A DNA stretch of 64,000 bases from Hyphococcus flavus (GCF_028748065.1 NZ_CP118166.1:821501-885500), one strand, 5' to 3'; shown: positions 28,057 through 38,287, counted from the stretch's first letter. Translations and numbers: made by a program. The notes: generated by a model not told the origin, from the sequence alone.

Positions 28057-28620
28057 CTATGACGCCTCCAACCGTCTGCGTTTTTGTTTTGTCGCATTTT
28101 CTGGCGCAAACCGGCTTCCACTTTGCTGGAAAATGCTCCGGGCGGCGCCATGATGCGCATGACAGATGGCGACCGCGAGCGCGTCCGCCTCGTCGCTCGC
28201 CAGTTCGCCGCACTTTGGCAGCAGCACTTTCACCATGGCCTGAACCTGATTTTTGTCCGCATGCCCCTTGCCGACGACAGACTTTTTCACTGAATTCGCC
28301 GCATATTCGGCAACTGGCAATCCGATGAGCGACGGGGCGAGCAGCGCAACGCCGCGCGCCTGACCCAGCACCAGCGCATCGCGGGGACTGGCGTTGACAA
28401 ATGTTTCCTCAACCGCCGCCTCTCCTGGCGAATAATCGCCGATGACTTTTTTGAGGCCTTCGAAAATGCTTCCAAGCTTTTCCGGGTGCGCGGCGCCCCG
28501 CTTCGTGCGGATGACGCCCGACGCCACGTATAAAAGCCGGGTTCCGGCGCAATCGACAACGCCCCAGCCGGTAGCGGCTGAGCCGGGATCAACGCCCAAA
28601 ATGCGAATCACTGCGCTCAT
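28057..28620 (-). CDS. ruvC: Holliday junction resolvase RuvC
   Basis: RNase H-fold endonuclease that cuts Holliday junctions. I use the ATG at 28620, giving 187 residues starting MSAVIRILGVDPG. The acidic residues are in place: ILGVDPGSAATGWG, AAVEETF, and DEADALAVAICHAHH near the C-terminus. An upstream GTG at 28644 would add eight residues. Heads the ruvC-ruvA unit. Confidence 0.96.
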   Translation of the reverse strand: MSAVIRILGVDPGSAATGWGVVDCAGTRLLYVASGVIRTKRGAAHPEKLGSIFEGLKKVIGDYSPGEAAVEETFVNASPRDALVLGQARGVALLAPSLIGLPVAEYAANSVKKSVVGKGHADKNQVQAMVKVLLPKCGELASDEADALAVAICHAHHGAARSIFQQSGSRFAPENATKQKRRRLEAS

Positions 28621-28666
28621 GACGCGAGCATAGGGCCGTTCCACAGGAATGGAAACAAAACGTGAA

Positions 28667-29641
28667 TCAACGCCGGCGGCGCAGTCGCTTTTTCAGGCGC
28701 TCGGCGTTGTTCAACAGCGCGGGGTCAAGCGAATCAGGCGCAGCCAATAACCATTCCAATTGCTCAAGAGCAGCGGCGGCGTCTTTTTCGCGCCCGTCGC
28801 CTTCAGATAGCGCTACTGCATAGAGGAACATGCCCTGGGGATCGCCTGCGTCCGCCGCCCGTTGAAATAAATCCGCCGGGTGAACGCCCTCGATTTCAAC
28901 TGCGCCGTCATGGAGCATCAGGCCAAGCCCGACCAGCGCAGGCGGGAACCCCGCTTCCGCTGCCGCACGCATATGATCAGCCGCCGATAAGCCTTCTCTG
29001 GCAATCGTGCCGGAATTTTTCATCAATGCCAGATTATAGTGGGACACAGGATCATCGGCCTCTGCGGCCTTTCTGAACCAGACGGCCGCGTCCTGAATAT
29101 TTTTTTCAACACCGTCGCCCGATAAATAAGCGATCGCCAGATTGCGTTGCGCCTCCGGCTCGTTCGCCTCCGCCGCCTCACGAAAATAAGAAATGGCCCT
29201 AGCACTATCCTGCGCCAGTCCGTCGCCGTCAGCATGCATCACCCCGAGCCGAAGCTTCGCGCGCGCATGCCCCTGCCGCGCAGAAAGCTTGTACCAGCCT
29301 GCGGCGGTTTTCGCATTTCGCTGAACGCCCTCGCCAGCCAGAGCAAGCTCACCTAGCGCGAATTGCGCGTCAGGATGACCAGCAGTCGCAGCATCATGAT
29401 AAAGATCGACAGCACGCTGAATATCAGCCTCTACGCCAAGCCCGTTCTCATAAAGGTAACCGAGGAGATGTTGCGCGTCGGCGTCGCCCGCATCGGCGAG
29501 CGGCGACGCCTTCTCATAAGCCGTTGCATATTCACCATCCAGCAGGTGCTGGAAAGCCTCCGCAGCGCCGGGGCTTTGCGCCATCAACGGCGATGCGCAT
29601 AGAAACACCGCCAAAACTGCATATAGCCACAGACGGAACAT
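28667..29641 (-). CDS. Secreted Sel1-repeat protein
   Basis: 324 residues: signal peptide about 1-21 (ending PLMAQ), then a run of about six to seven Sel1/TPR-like repeats such as AQHLLGYLYENGLGVEADIQRAVDLY, AQFALGELALAGEGVQRNAK, AKLRLGVMHADGDGLAQDS and AQRNLAIAYLSGDGVEKNI. Sel1 proteins act as binding scaffolds; this one should sit in the periplasm. Ends in a basic tail KKRLRRRR. Partner unknown. Confidence 0.9.
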   Translation of the reverse strand: MFRLWLYAVLAVFLCASPLMAQSPGAAEAFQHLLDGEYATAYEKASPLADAGDADAQHLLGYLYENGLGVEADIQRAVDLYHDAATAGHPDAQFALGELALAGEGVQRNAKTAAGWYKLSARQGHARAKLRLGVMHADGDGLAQDSARAISYFREAAEANEPEAQRNLAIAYLSGDGVEKNIQDAAVWFRKAAEADDPVSHYNLALMKNSGTIAREGLSAADHMRAAAEAGFPPALVGLGLMLHDGAVEIEGVHPADLFQRAADAGDPQGMFLYAVALSEGDGREKDAAAALEQLEWLLAAPDSLDPALLNNAERLKKRLRRRR

Positions 29642-29673
29642 GATGGCACGTTAGGCCGCTTTGGCGCTATCGC

Positions 29674-29805
29674 CTAGCGTTCGTGCGTAATCGCTCTATT
29701 TTCAGCATGTTCATACGCCTGATGCGCTCCTTCAAGGAACGCCAACGCGAAACCGAGCGCGACCACAGCAACCCCGCAGGTCACAATAAAAATGTTCATG
29801 CGCAT
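29674..29805 (-). CDS. 43-residue membrane peptide
   Basis: A short frame starting MRMNIFIVTCGVAVV and ending AITHER: one hydrophobic helix (about 3-23) followed by a polar, His/Glu-containing tail. It lies in the gap between the Sel1 gene and thiE, with nothing coded opposite. The ribosome site is weak (GGTG). A second ATG two codons later is equally possible. Not recognised. Confidence 0.4.
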   Translation of the reverse strand: MRMNIFIVTCGVAVVALGFALAFLEGAHQAYEHAENRAITHER

Positions 29806-29874
29806 ATTCACTACACCGTGGTTTGAACGGCGCCCCACAGAGGGAAATTAACGCAAGAATCATACCTGGCGGCG

Positions 29875-30519
29875 TCAAGCTTCTTTGATTGCTTTCTCGA
29901 ATGCTTTGACAGCCGAGGCGGGGCCGTCCCTACACGCCCAAACCGCTGAGGACACAGCGAGAAAATCAGCCCCGGCGCGCACAAGCGGCCCGCAGTTTTG
30001 GGGCGTCACGCCGCCTATTGCGACGCATTGGACTGTTGTCGCGAATGACCACCATTCAATCAAGGCTGGGTCGGCTTTTGTAGGGGCTTCCTTGGTTGTG
30101 GTGGGAAAGAAAGCGCCGAAGGCGACATAATCAGCGCCATCCTCGCCCGCCACCAATGCGAGATGTCTTGAATTATGACAGGTGACGCCGATCGTTGCGT
30201 CATCGCCTAATAGCGTCCGGGCTTTTTTGCAGCTCGCATCAGACTGACCCACATGAACGCCATCCGCGCCGCATTTGATGGCGAGGTCTGGCCGGTCATT
30301 GATCAAAAACTCAACATCGTGCTCACGCGCCAGCGGAAGCAACGCCTCTGCTGCGTACAGCACATCGTCATCGCTTGCCGGGCCTTCTGAAGTTTTCATT
30401 CTGAGCTGCATGCAGGCGACATCGCCGCCAGACAGGGCGTCAGCAAAGGCGCCGCGAAACGATGAGAGATCGTCAATACGCGGCGGTGAAATTAAATAAA
30501 GACGGCAATCCTGACGCAT
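29875..30519 (-). CDS. thiE: Thiamine-phosphate synthase
   Basis: Couples HMP-PP with thiazole phosphate. 214-residue TIM barrel with FLINDRPDLA at 71-80, GADGVHVGQSD at 84-94, GVTCHN at 111-116 (most members have GxSxH here), FGAFFPTTTK at 134-143 and AIGGV at 167-171. The motif set is complete enough for the assignment, though the Thr/Cys variation means a TenI-like role cannot be fully excluded. Not linked to other thi genes. Confidence 0.85.
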   Translation of the reverse strand: MRQDCRLYLISPPRIDDLSSFRGAFADALSGGDVACMQLRMKTSEGPASDDDVLYAAEALLPLAREHDVEFLINDRPDLAIKCGADGVHVGQSDASCKKARTLLGDDATIGVTCHNSRHLALVAGEDGADYVAFGAFFPTTTKEAPTKADPALIEWWSFATTVQCVAIGGVTPQNCGPLVRAGADFLAVSSAVWACRDGPASAVKAFEKAIKEA

Positions 30520-30561
30520 GAGGCCGTCTATAGCGGGTCTTTGCCAACGCTGCGAGGGGCA

Positions 30562-31419
30562 TTACGCCGCTTTACGCACCGCATGCGCCTGCTCTCTCTG
30601 GGTTTGCGTTTGCGTCTGTTTCGGTTTGAGCAGATTTTCTTTCACTTGCATGGGAATAGCATTGTAAATCTCAGGCTCGGTTATACCAAGGCGCGCTCGC
30701 GCATCGGCGAGAGGCAGCATCAAAAGTTCCTCGACGTCATATTCCAGAATCCACCGGGATTGTTTCGCATTGCTTTTCGCTTCGGCAATCGCTGCTTGAA
30801 ATGGCTGAAATGGTTTTTCCGCCTTGATCGCCAGCAGACCGATGCCGACAATCAATTTAAAGCCCGGATTTTTCGTTTGGTGGCGCGTATAAACGAGGTT
30901 GCATAACTCGCCCAGAGCATCGCGACCATACCCAGTCAGAACATGCCAAAGGTCGTGACAGACATCGAGATGCAGGAAAAGTCTGCGGAATTCTTCGAAC
31001 TGGGTTTCGCCGCGAAAATCGATGCCAGCCTCTTCCGCCGCGTCTATCAACCCGTCAGGCGTAAGATTTTCACCTTCCATGAACTCAAGATAAGCGCGCG
31101 CCAGGCTCGCTTCGGGAAAGGTGCGTAAATATTCTCTGTCGCCAAGAACCTTTTCAAGTTTGATTGGCTCACTGACAACACGGCGGCCATAAGGGCTGGC
31201 GGAAAAGCGCGAGAAAAGTTTTGTGCTGCTGCCGCCTGACAAAGCGCTGACAACCTCAAACACCTGCCGCGTGTCTTCTTTGTTTCGAACAAGTCGCAAC
31301 ACAGAAAGGAAAGCATGCCACGGCCGAACCGGCAGCGCAGGCGGGGTCGGGAATCCATTAATCCAGACGATGTCTTCCGGTGCGACTTCCTCGGGCGTTG
31401 CTGTTCGCTTCGGTGTCAT
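30562..31419 (-). CDS. Coq4 family ubiquinone-biosynthesis protein
   Basis: 285 residues from the ATG at 31419 (MTPKRTATPEE), preferred because GAGG lies about 6 bases upstream. The signature HDLWHVLTGYGRDALGE is the HDxxH metal-binding motif of Coq4. Coq4 proteins organise or act in the ubiquinone pathway; bacterial homologues are less studied. A Gln/Thr repeat (QTQTQTQ) lies near the C-terminus. It is the last gene before thiE on the same strand. Confidence 0.85.
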   Translation of the reverse strand: MTPKRTATPEEVAPEDIVWINGFPTPPALPVRPWHAFLSVLRLVRNKEDTRQVFEVVSALSGGSSTKLFSRFSASPYGRRVVSEPIKLEKVLGDREYLRTFPEASLARAYLEFMEGENLTPDGLIDAAEEAGIDFRGETQFEEFRRLFLHLDVCHDLWHVLTGYGRDALGELCNLVYTRHQTKNPGFKLIVGIGLLAIKAEKPFQPFQAAIAEAKSNAKQSRWILEYDVEELLMLPLADARARLGITEPEIYNAIPMQVKENLLKPKQTQTQTQREQAHAVRKAA

Positions 31420-31508
31420 ATCAGCCTCATCAATCACTATGTTATGCGATAGCATTACACTGATTAGTTTACCTGATTGATAGGTTGCGCTTCCGCAGGC
31501 AAAGTTCA

Positions 31509-31547
31509 AGAGAAAAAACAAAAAAGCCCGGCAAAAGCCGGGCTTTT
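31509..31547 (-). terminator. Strong terminator after the glycolytic operon
   Basis: Stem GCCCGGC/GCCGGGC (31526-31532 with 31537-31543), extended by A-T pairs to 31522 and 31547, with an AAAA loop. On the minus strand it runs into TTTTTGTTTTTT, which suits the fba stop just upstream. It can also work on the plus strand, where CTTTTG follows. Confidence 0.88.
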
Positions 31548-31569
31548 GAAAACCTTTCTCACCAGAGGC

Positions 31570-32475
31570 TCAACCGGCGCGAGAAGCCTCGAAAATGCTG
31601 TTGATTGACGAAGCCAGCATCGCGTCAAATTCCCCATCGCTCTGCCCTGCTGACAGGCCTTCAGTCAGCGCGCGGGAGAAACTCGCCGTCATGCCAGTGT
31701 TCTGCGCCAGCTTGGCATTTGCATCCTCACGCGAATAACCGCCGGAAAGCGCAACAACGCGCATAACGCTAGGGTGATCGACGAGAGGCTTATAAAGGTT
31801 CGCCTTGGTGGGCAGCGTCAGCTTGAGCATCACCTGCTTGCCCTCAGGAAGATTATCAAGCTGCTTTGTTATTTCCGAGAGCAGAATGTCTTCGGCTTCG
31901 GCTTTATCGCTGATCGAAATTGTCACTTCCGGTTCGATTATCGGAACGAGGCCATGTGACAGAATTTGCTTCCCGATTTCGAATTGTTGCGCGACAACGT
32001 CTGCAATGCCTTTCGCGTTTGCCGAATCGATGACAGAACGCATCTTGGTGCCAAAAATACCTTTTGAAACAGCACGCTTAAGCAGCGCATCAAGATCAGG
32101 CATCGGCTTCATCATTTTGACGCCGTCTTTTTCATCCGCCAGACCCTTGTCAACTTTCAGGAACGGCACGACGCCACATTCCTCACGCAAATACTGCGCC
32201 GTTGGCACGCCATCAATGTCGCCATCCATCGTACGTTCAAAAAGAATAGCGCCCATGATTTTATCACCGGAAAACGCCGGTGATTTTATGATCCGAGCGC
32301 GCATCTGGTGAATGAGGCCGAACATTTCTTCATCGTTTGACCAGGCGTCATCACTAACGCCATAAAGTTTTAGCGCCTTCGGCGTAGATCCGCCGGATTG
32401 ATCGAGCGCGGCTATAAAGCCGTCTTTGTTGGCGACCTGGTTTTCCATATCCGCGGTCGTTTTTAATCCTGTCAT
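31570..32475 (-). CDS. Fructose-bisphosphate aldolase class I
   Basis: Splits fructose-1,6-bisphosphate; Schiff-base (class I) type of 301 residues. Motifs: [20 protein letters not shown] near the N-terminus, [21 protein letters not shown] and [14 protein letters not shown], which carries the Schiff-base Lys. Last gene of the tkt-gap-pgk-fba operon. No class II aldolase is in the window. Confidence 0.95.
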   Translation of the reverse strand: MTGLKTTADMENQVANKDGFIAALDQSGGSTPKALKLYGVSDDAWSNDEEMFGLIHQMRARIIKSPAFSGDKIMGAILFERTMDGDIDGVPTAQYLREECGVVPFLKVDKGLADEKDGVKMMKPMPDLDALLKRAVSKGIFGTKMRSVIDSANAKGIADVVAQQFEIGKQILSHGLVPIIEPEVTISISDKAEAEDILLSEITKQLDNLPEGKQVMLKLTLPTKANLYKPLVDHPSVMRVVALSGGYSREDANAKLAQNTGMTASFSRALTEGLSAGQSDGEFDAMLASSINSIFEASRAG

Positions 32476-32511
32476 CTTGTTCTTTTCCTCAACCTGTTAA
32501 TCGCCGCCAAG

Positions 32512-33714
32512 TTATCCGGCTGATGCTTCTAGTGCAGCAACGCCTGGTAGCGTTTTGCCCTCAAGCCACTCAAGAAATGCACCGCCTGCTGTCGAAACAT
32601 AGGTGAAATCATTCTCGACGCTGGCCGCAGCAAGCGCCGCAACCGTATCGCCGCCGCCGGCGACAGCAACGAGCCCGGCATCCTGAACCTGTTTAGCCGC
32701 AAAACGCGCCGCTTCAACTGTGGCCGTATCAAAAGGCTTGATCTCAAAAGCGCCAAGCGGGCCGTTCCACACAACTGTTTTTGCGCCTTCAATTTTCTCG
32801 GCGATTGTGTCGACCGTTTCCGGACCGAGATCGAGAATCATGTCGTCAGCCTTCACGGCGTCGGCAGCAACCACTTCACGATCTGCACCCTCTTTGAATT
32901 CCTTGGCGACAACCACGTCAGTAGGAAGAATAATTTCACAGCCTGAAGTTTTAGCCTGCGCAATTATTTCACGTGCGGTGTCGGCGAGGTCCGGTTCGCA
33001 TAGGGATTTACCCACGCTTGTTCCGGTCGCGAACAAAAAAGTGTTCGCCATGCCGCCGCCAACCACGAGTATATTCGCCTTTCCAACAAGATTGAGAAGC
33101 AACTCGATCTTTGTCGAGACTTTCGCCCCGCCAACAATCGCCATCATCGGACGAACAGGCTCGGACAAGGCGGCCTTCAGGTAGTCAAGCTCACGCTCCA
33201 TAGCGCGACCAGCCGCAGAGGGCAGCAATCGCGCAATCGCTTCTGTTGAGGCGTGCGCGCGATGCGCCGCTGAAAAAGCATCATTGACGTAGACATCGCC
33301 ATTTTCAGCTAAGGCTTTTGCAAACGCCTGATCATTCGCTTCCTCGCCCGCATGAAACCGTGTGTTCTCCAGCACCGCAACATCGCCATCAAGCATGTTT
33401 TTTACGGTTTTTTTGGCGAGATCGCCTATGCAGTCCTCTGCAAATTCCACCTTGCCGCCGAGGAGTTTTTCAAGCGCCTTGGCGACAGGCTTTAGCGACA
33501 TCTCAGGATCGGCCGTTCCCTTTGGTCGACCGAAATGTGAGAGAAGAAGAACCTTAGCGCCTTTCTTCGATAGCTCCTGAATAGTCGGCAACGCCCGTTC
33601 GATGCGTGTAGCATCGGTGACTTCACCGTCTTTCATCGGCACGTTGAAATCAACGCGAACAAGGATTCGTTTTCCAGCCACTTCCAGATCATCAAGAGTG
33701 CGATAAGACGCCAT
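32512..33714 (-). CDS. pgk: Phosphoglycerate kinase
   Basis: Makes ATP from 1,3-bisphosphoglycerate. 400 residues with [19 protein letters not shown] at about 19-37, [10 protein letters not shown] at 57-66, [10 protein letters not shown] around 115, and the C-terminal nucleotide loop [12 protein letters not shown] then [17 protein letters not shown]. 12 bases after gap, 36 before fba. Confidence 0.98.
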   Translation of the reverse strand: MASYRTLDDLEVAGKRILVRVDFNVPMKDGEVTDATRIERALPTIQELSKKGAKVLLLSHFGRPKGTADPEMSLKPVAKALEKLLGGKVEFAEDCIGDLAKKTVKNMLDGDVAVLENTRFHAGEEANDQAFAKALAENGDVYVNDAFSAAHRAHASTEAIARLLPSAAGRAMERELDYLKAALSEPVRPMMAIVGGAKVSTKIELLLNLVGKANILVVGGGMANTFLFATGTSVGKSLCEPDLADTAREIIAQAKTSGCEIILPTDVVVAKEFKEGADREVVAADAVKADDMILDLGPETVDTIAEKIEGAKTVVWNGPLGAFEIKPFDTATVEAARFAAKQVQDAGLVAVAGGGDTVAALAAASVENDFTYVSTAGGAFLEWLEGKTLPGVAALEASAG

Positions 33715-33726
33715 CAGTCCTGCCTC

Positions 33727-34734
33727 TTAAAGATGCCGCGCCATTTCAAGCGCTGTATCGGTCATGCGCGTGGAGAAGCCCCACTCATTGTCGTACCACG
33801 TGAGAATACGCACAAGCTTGCCCTCAAGAATTTGCGTTTGATCAAGCGCAAAAATTGATGAGTGCGGATCATGGTTGAAGTCTGAAGAAACAAGCGGCTT
33901 ATCTGTGTAGCCAAGAACGCCTTTCAGCTTCCCATTGGCGGCTTCCATGATTGCGTTATTGACTTCCTCAACCGTTGTGTCGCGCCCTGGAGTAAAAACA
34001 AAATCAACCACGGAAACATTCGCTGTCGGCACGCGGATTGAAGAACCTGCAAGTTTGCCGTTGAGGTCCGGCAAGACTAGGCCCACCGCTTTTGCTGCGC
34101 CAGTCGATGTCGGGATCATATTCATCGCCGCTGCACGAGCCCGATAAAGGTCCTTATGCATTGTATCGAGTGTCGGCTGATCACCGGTATATGAGTGGAT
34201 CGTCGTCATATAACCGCGCTCAATGCCGATGGCGTCATGCAGCACTTTCACAACCGGCGACAGACAGTTGGTCGTGCAAGAGGCGTTCGAGACGACAGTA
34301 TCGTCACCTGTCAATGACCCATGATTGACGCCGTAAACGATCGTTTTGTCCGCACCGGACGCAGGCGCGGAAACAAGAACACGCTTGGCGCCGGCTTCAA
34401 GATGCATTGCCGCCTTTTCACGCGCCGTAAAAATGCCTGTGCATTCAAAAACAATATCGACACCAAGATCGCCCCATGGCAGCGCTTTCGGATCGCGCTC
34501 CGCAAGGACTTTAATCGGCCCTTGGCCTACATCAATCGTATCATTGCGGACTTTCACTTCATGCGGGAAACGCCCATGGATCGAGTCGTATTGCACGAGA
34601 TGCGCATTGGTCTCAACCGGGCCGAGATCATTGATCGCGACGACATCGACGCCCTTGCGTCCCGTCTCCACAATTGACCGTAGCGCCAGGCGCCCGATCC
34701 GTCCAAAGCCGTTGATTGCGATTTTGATCGCCAT
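33727..34734 (-). CDS. gap: Glyceraldehyde-3-phosphate dehydrogenase
   Basis: 335 residues, type I. NAD-binding INGFGRIGRL at 7-16 with NDLG at 35-38; catalytic Cys153 in SNASCTTNCLSPV; catalytic His in the HSYTGDQ stretch; C-terminal WYDNEWGFSTRM. Asp36 after the second strand suggests NAD rather than NADP. Operon member, 12 bases downstream of tkt. Confidence 0.98.
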   Translation of the reverse strand: MAIKIAINGFGRIGRLALRSIVETGRKGVDVVAINDLGPVETNAHLVQYDSIHGRFPHEVKVRNDTIDVGQGPIKVLAERDPKALPWGDLGVDIVFECTGIFTAREKAAMHLEAGAKRVLVSAPASGADKTIVYGVNHGSLTGDDTVVSNASCTTNCLSPVVKVLHDAIGIERGYMTTIHSYTGDQPTLDTMHKDLYRARAAAMNMIPTSTGAAKAVGLVLPDLNGKLAGSSIRVPTANVSVVDFVFTPGRDTTVEEVNNAIMEAANGKLKGVLGYTDKPLVSSDFNHDPHSSIFALDQTQILEGKLVRILTWYDNEWGFSTRMTDTALEMARHL

Positions 34735-34746
34735 TCTGAAGTCCTC

Positions 34747-36732
34747 CTAACCGATCAATCGTTTGGCTTCGGCGGTAATCGCCTCTGCCGTGATGCCGAA
34801 ATGTTTGAATAAATCGCCGGCAGGCGCCGAAGCGCCAAAACCCGACATGCCGATAAATGAATCCTTGAGCCGCAGGAACTGGTCCCACCCCTGACGGATT
34901 GCCGCTTCAACGCCTATGCGCGGTTTCTCGCCCAAAACTTCGAGACGATAATTTTCCGGCTGCATGGCGAAAAGCTCAAAACACGGAGCGGACACGACAC
35001 GCGCCTTCACGCCATCACTAGCCAGCGCCTCACGCGCTTTCAGCGCTAGAGAAACCTCAGACCCAGAAGCGAGCAGCGTGACATCGTAATCGCCCTCGCC
35101 AGAGATCACGTAAGCCCCACGCGCACAAAGATTGTCATCGCTCTGCGTGAGGCGCGCCTGCTCCAGTCCCTGGCGGGTCAGGGAAATGACCGAAGGCGTA
35201 GCGATGGTCTTGAGCGCCATCTGCCAACACTCCGCTGTTTCAACAGCATCGCAGGGGCGATAGACATTCAAATTCGGAATGGCGCGCAAGCTCGCAAGAT
35301 GCTCGACCGGCTGATGCGTCGGCCCGTCTTCGCCAAGCCCGATCGAGTCATGCGTCATCACGAAGACCGAACGCACGCCCATAAGCGCGGCCAGCCTAAT
35401 CGATGGACGGCAGTAATCTGTAAATACGAGGAAAGTACCGCCATAAGGAACGACACCGCCATGAAGCGCCATGCCGTTCATGGCCGCCGCCATGCCATGC
35501 TCGCGGATGCCGTAATAGATGTAGCGACCGGCGTAATTTTCCGCAGACAGAATATCGATATTCTTGGTCTTGGTGTTATTAGAGCCCGTCAGGTCCGCCG
35601 AACCGCCGACAGTTTCAGGAACAACCTCGTTAATCACGTTGAGCGCCAATTCCGACGCTTTACGGGTTGCTGCTTTTTGCGGCTCATCAACAAGAGACTT
35701 CTTGTAGACTCCGATCGCATCCGCCAACGCGCCAGCATAGTCACCCGCCATAGCTGACTTGAACGCCTCACAGTGATCGCTCCCACTGACGCGTTCGTCC
35801 CATTCGGCATAGGCATCCTTGCCCGCGACGCCGGCTGCGCGCCATGAACCCAAAACATCCTCCGGCACTTCAAAAGGCGCATGTGGCCAGTCCAGCGCCT
35901 TTCGGGCAGCAGCAATTTCCTCCTCGCCTAATGGCGCGCCATGTGCGGCACTGGTTCCGGCTTTTTTCGCGGCGCCATAGCCGATCACAGTTTTGCAGGC
36001 GATCAAGGTTGGCCGATCTGACGTTTTCGCTTTCTCAATTGCCGCCGCCACCGCTTCGGGGTCGTGACCGTCAACACGCGCTGTCGCCCAACCGCTCGCC
36101 GCAAATCGGGCGAGTTGATCAGTTGAATCCGACAGCAACACCGGGCCATCGATGGAAATTTCGTTATCGTCCCATAATACAATCAGCTTACGAAGCTTTA
36201 AATGCCCCGCCAAACCGATTGCCTCGTGACTAACGCCTTCCATCAGACAACCATCACCTGCAATTACATAAGTGTGGTGGTCGACCAGATCATCGCCAAA
36301 GCGGGCATTGAGGTGCGCTTCGGCGAGCGCCATGCCAACAGCATTGGCAAGTCCCTGCCCCAGTGGTCCCGTCGTGGTCTCTACCGCTGGCGCGTGACCG
36401 TATTCCGGATGGCCTGCCGTTTTGCTGCCCAACTGGCGAAAGTTTTTCAGCTCTTCCAGCGACATGCCGTCAAAGCCCAGCAAATAGCCCAGTGAATAAA
36501 TCAGCATCGACCCGTGGCCGGCAGATAAGACAAAACGGTCACGATCGGGCCAATCAGGTTGTTCAGCATTAAATTTTAGAAATCGCGTGAACAACACTGT
36601 CGCAACATCAGCCATTCCCATAGGCATGCCGGGATGACCGGAATTCGCTCGCTCAACTGCGTCCATCGACAGGGCGCGTATAGCGTTCGCCATCTGTGGA
36701 AAACTAGTGGGCGCCGATGCGGCGTTGGTCAT
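34747..36732 (-). CDS. tkt: Transketolase
   Basis: Thiamine-diphosphate enzyme of the pentose phosphate pathway, 661 residues from the ATG at 36732 (MTNAAS). The open frame runs 42 codons further upstream, without a ribosome site and beyond the normal family N-terminus. Motifs: ANSGHPGMPMGMAD, the TPP-binding GDGCLMEGVSHEA continuing to DDNEISIDG, and THDSIGLGEDGPTHQPVEHL. First gene of the tkt-gap-pgk-fba operon, a common alphaproteobacterial arrangement. Confidence 0.97.
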   Translation of the reverse strand: MTNAASAPTSFPQMANAIRALSMDAVERANSGHPGMPMGMADVATVLFTRFLKFNAEQPDWPDRDRFVLSAGHGSMLIYSLGYLLGFDGMSLEELKNFRQLGSKTAGHPEYGHAPAVETTTGPLGQGLANAVGMALAEAHLNARFGDDLVDHHTYVIAGDGCLMEGVSHEAIGLAGHLKLRKLIVLWDDNEISIDGPVLLSDSTDQLARFAASGWATARVDGHDPEAVAAAIEKAKTSDRPTLIACKTVIGYGAAKKAGTSAAHGAPLGEEEIAAARKALDWPHAPFEVPEDVLGSWRAAGVAGKDAYAEWDERVSGSDHCEAFKSAMAGDYAGALADAIGVYKKSLVDEPQKAATRKASELALNVINEVVPETVGGSADLTGSNNTKTKNIDILSAENYAGRYIYYGIREHGMAAAMNGMALHGGVVPYGGTFLVFTDYCRPSIRLAALMGVRSVFVMTHDSIGLGEDGPTHQPVEHLASLRAIPNLNVYRPCDAVETAECWQMALKTIATPSVISLTRQGLEQARLTQSDDNLCARGAYVISGEGDYDVTLLASGSEVSLALKAREALASDGVKARVVSAPCFELFAMQPENYRLEVLGEKPRIGVEAAIRQGWDQFLRLKDSFIGMSGFGASAPAGDLFKHFGITAEAITAEAKRLIG

Positions 36733-36881
36733 GCGGGAACCCCCGATTGGACGGATAAAATGCGAGGGTACATGCATCGCGGCGGTGTAACGGTCAAGGC
36801 CGCAAGAGGCACGCTGGACAGAAAGACCGGCGAAGGCCAAATTGACGCGATCCGCCAAATCGGGCTTTTGAAGGAGCGCTC

Positions 36882-37130
36882 ATGACATTGTTAGAAAAAT
36901 CAGTGCGCAATCTGGCTGAGGCTTTGGAAACGCTCGAATCGAAGCTCGACGACAAGCTTGAGGATCTATCCGCGAGTCAGGACGCCATTGATGCCGCTAA
37001 ACGCCAGGCTGTCGCCGCGCGAAAGCAGACAGACCACGCCAGCCGCGGTGTCGCCGCCGCCATCAGTGATATAAAAGCAATGCTCGCCGACGACGAAGAC
37101 AGAAAGCGAGGCTCCGATGAGTCAGGTTGA
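36882..37130 (+). CDS. DUF4164 coiled-coil protein upstream of zapA
   Basis: 82 residues, almost wholly coiled coil (LAEALETLESKLDDKLEDLS). DUF4164 proteins stand in front of zapA in many alphaproteobacteria and have been compared to ZapB. GAAGGAGCG precedes the ATG. Its end overlaps zapA by 14 bases, which suggests the two are made together. Division-related role is inferred from the neighbour. Confidence 0.85.
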   Translation: MTLLEKSVRNLAEALETLESKLDDKLEDLSASQDAIDAAKRQAVAARKQTDHASRGVAAAISDIKAMLADDEDRKRGSDESG

Positions 37131-37446
37131 AATCAACATCAATGGACGCCAATACAAAGTCACATGCGAAGAAGGCCAGGAAGACCGGCTTAGGCGCATT
37201 GCAAAATATTTCGACAAACGCGTTACTGTCATGGCGGATGATCTTGGCAAGATCACCGATGAAAGGCTGATGCTGCTCGCCGCTCTAACGGTTTGCGACG
37301 AACTGTTTGAGGCGCGAGAAAGCGCTGAGGACTATGAAAGCGCGGGCGACACGCTGGACCCCGACACGATCGGCGGCGCCAGCAGGGCGATCGATGCTGC
37401 CGCCCACCGCGTGAGCGAGATGGCCGCGCGCCTAGAAGACGCTTGA
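37117..37446 (+). CDS. zapA: Cell division protein ZapA
   Basis: Binds and bundles FtsZ at the division ring. 109 residues: N-terminal ZapA fold (VEININGRQYKVTCEEGQEDRL), the conserved AKYFDKRV stretch, then a coiled coil toward the C-terminus. Ends 6 bases from the convergent gpmA stop, so the 6S RNA gene that follows zapA in many bacteria is not here. Confidence 0.94.
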   Translation: MSQVEININGRQYKVTCEEGQEDRLRRIAKYFDKRVTVMADDLGKITDERLMLLAALTVCDELFEARESAEDYESAGDTLDPDTIGGASRAIDAAAHRVSEMAARLEDA

Positions 37447-37452
37447 ATTGAC

Positions 37453-38175
37453 TTATTTGATGGGCGGCAAATCGGTCGCCCGCTCGCCGTCAAGATAACG
37501 CGCCGAGGATGGCTTCAGTGTTCCGTCCATCATTTCTATCAATAGCGGGTTGCCTGTCGGTATTTCGACATTGACGATATCATCATTGGAAACATCGAAC
37601 AGAATTTTCACAAGCGCACGCAAGCTGTTTCCGTGTGCAGCGATAATCAACGATTCTCCGGACTCAATGCGCGGTGCGATTTCCGCTTCAAAATATGGTT
37701 GGACGCGGTCAAGCGTAAGCTTTAGCGATTCAGTCGCCGGCACGTCCACGCCGAGGCTTATGTAACGCAAATCCTTGCTTAAATCGAACGCTGCGCCTTT
37801 CTCAAGCGGCGGCGGAGGAATGTCATAACTGCGCCGCCAGACCTTTACCTGATCGGCGCCGTGTTTTTCCGCTGTTTCGGCTTTGTTAAGCCCCGTAAGG
37901 CCGCCATAATGACGCTCATTAAGCTGCCATGCCCGGGTCACCGGCAGCCACATTCTGTCCATTTCATCAAGCGCCATCCAAAGCGTGCGAATGGCTCGTT
38001 TCTGGACGGACGTGAAGCAAGCGGAAAACTCAATCCCGGTATCTTTCAACAAGCTTCCGGCTTTGTGGGCTTCCGCGCGGCCTTTTTCCGTCAAATCAAC
38101 GTCCACCCAGCCGGTGAACCGGTTCTCCAAATTCCACTGGCTTTGTCCGTGGCGGATGAGCGCAAGGCGCGTCAT
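37453..38175 (-). CDS. gpmA: 2,3-bisphosphoglycerate-dependent phosphoglycerate mutase
   Basis: Interconverts 3- and 2-phosphoglycerate. 240 residues from ATG 38175, with GGGAGA upstream. [10 protein letters not shown] carries the phospho-His (His9); [20 protein letters not shown] and [12 protein letters not shown] complete the active site. Standard cofactor-dependent type. The open frame extends nine codons upstream without family similarity. Confidence 0.97.
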   Translation of the reverse strand: MTRLALIRHGQSQWNLENRFTGWVDVDLTEKGRAEAHKAGSLLKDTGIEFSACFTSVQKRAIRTLWMALDEMDRMWLPVTRAWQLNERHYGGLTGLNKAETAEKHGADQVKVWRRSYDIPPPPLEKGAAFDLSKDLRYISLGVDVPATESLKLTLDRVQPYFEAEIAPRIESGESLIIAAHGNSLRALVKILFDVSNDDIVNVEIPTGNPLLIEMMDGTLKPSSARYLDGERATDLPPIK

Positions 38176-38287
38176 TGAGATCTCCCGTCTTTTTGACTGC
38201 AAGGTTTCTTAAAAGCTCTCCCTCCTGTTGGCTAGACTGGACGCAAAACGGTAGTATGCAGCAAACACCAGCGAACTAGGAAACCTA

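Noticed and set aside
31420-31521. Longer start for the Coq4-family gene
   Set aside because: The upstream codons enter the terminator of the fba operon and lack family similarity; the ATG at 31419 has GAGG.
36733-36858. 42-codon extension of transketolase
   Set aside because: The family N-terminus begins near MTNAAS, and no ribosome site precedes the longer start.
37447-37452. 6S RNA gene after zapA
   Set aside because: Only 6 bases separate zapA from gpmA, so there is no room.
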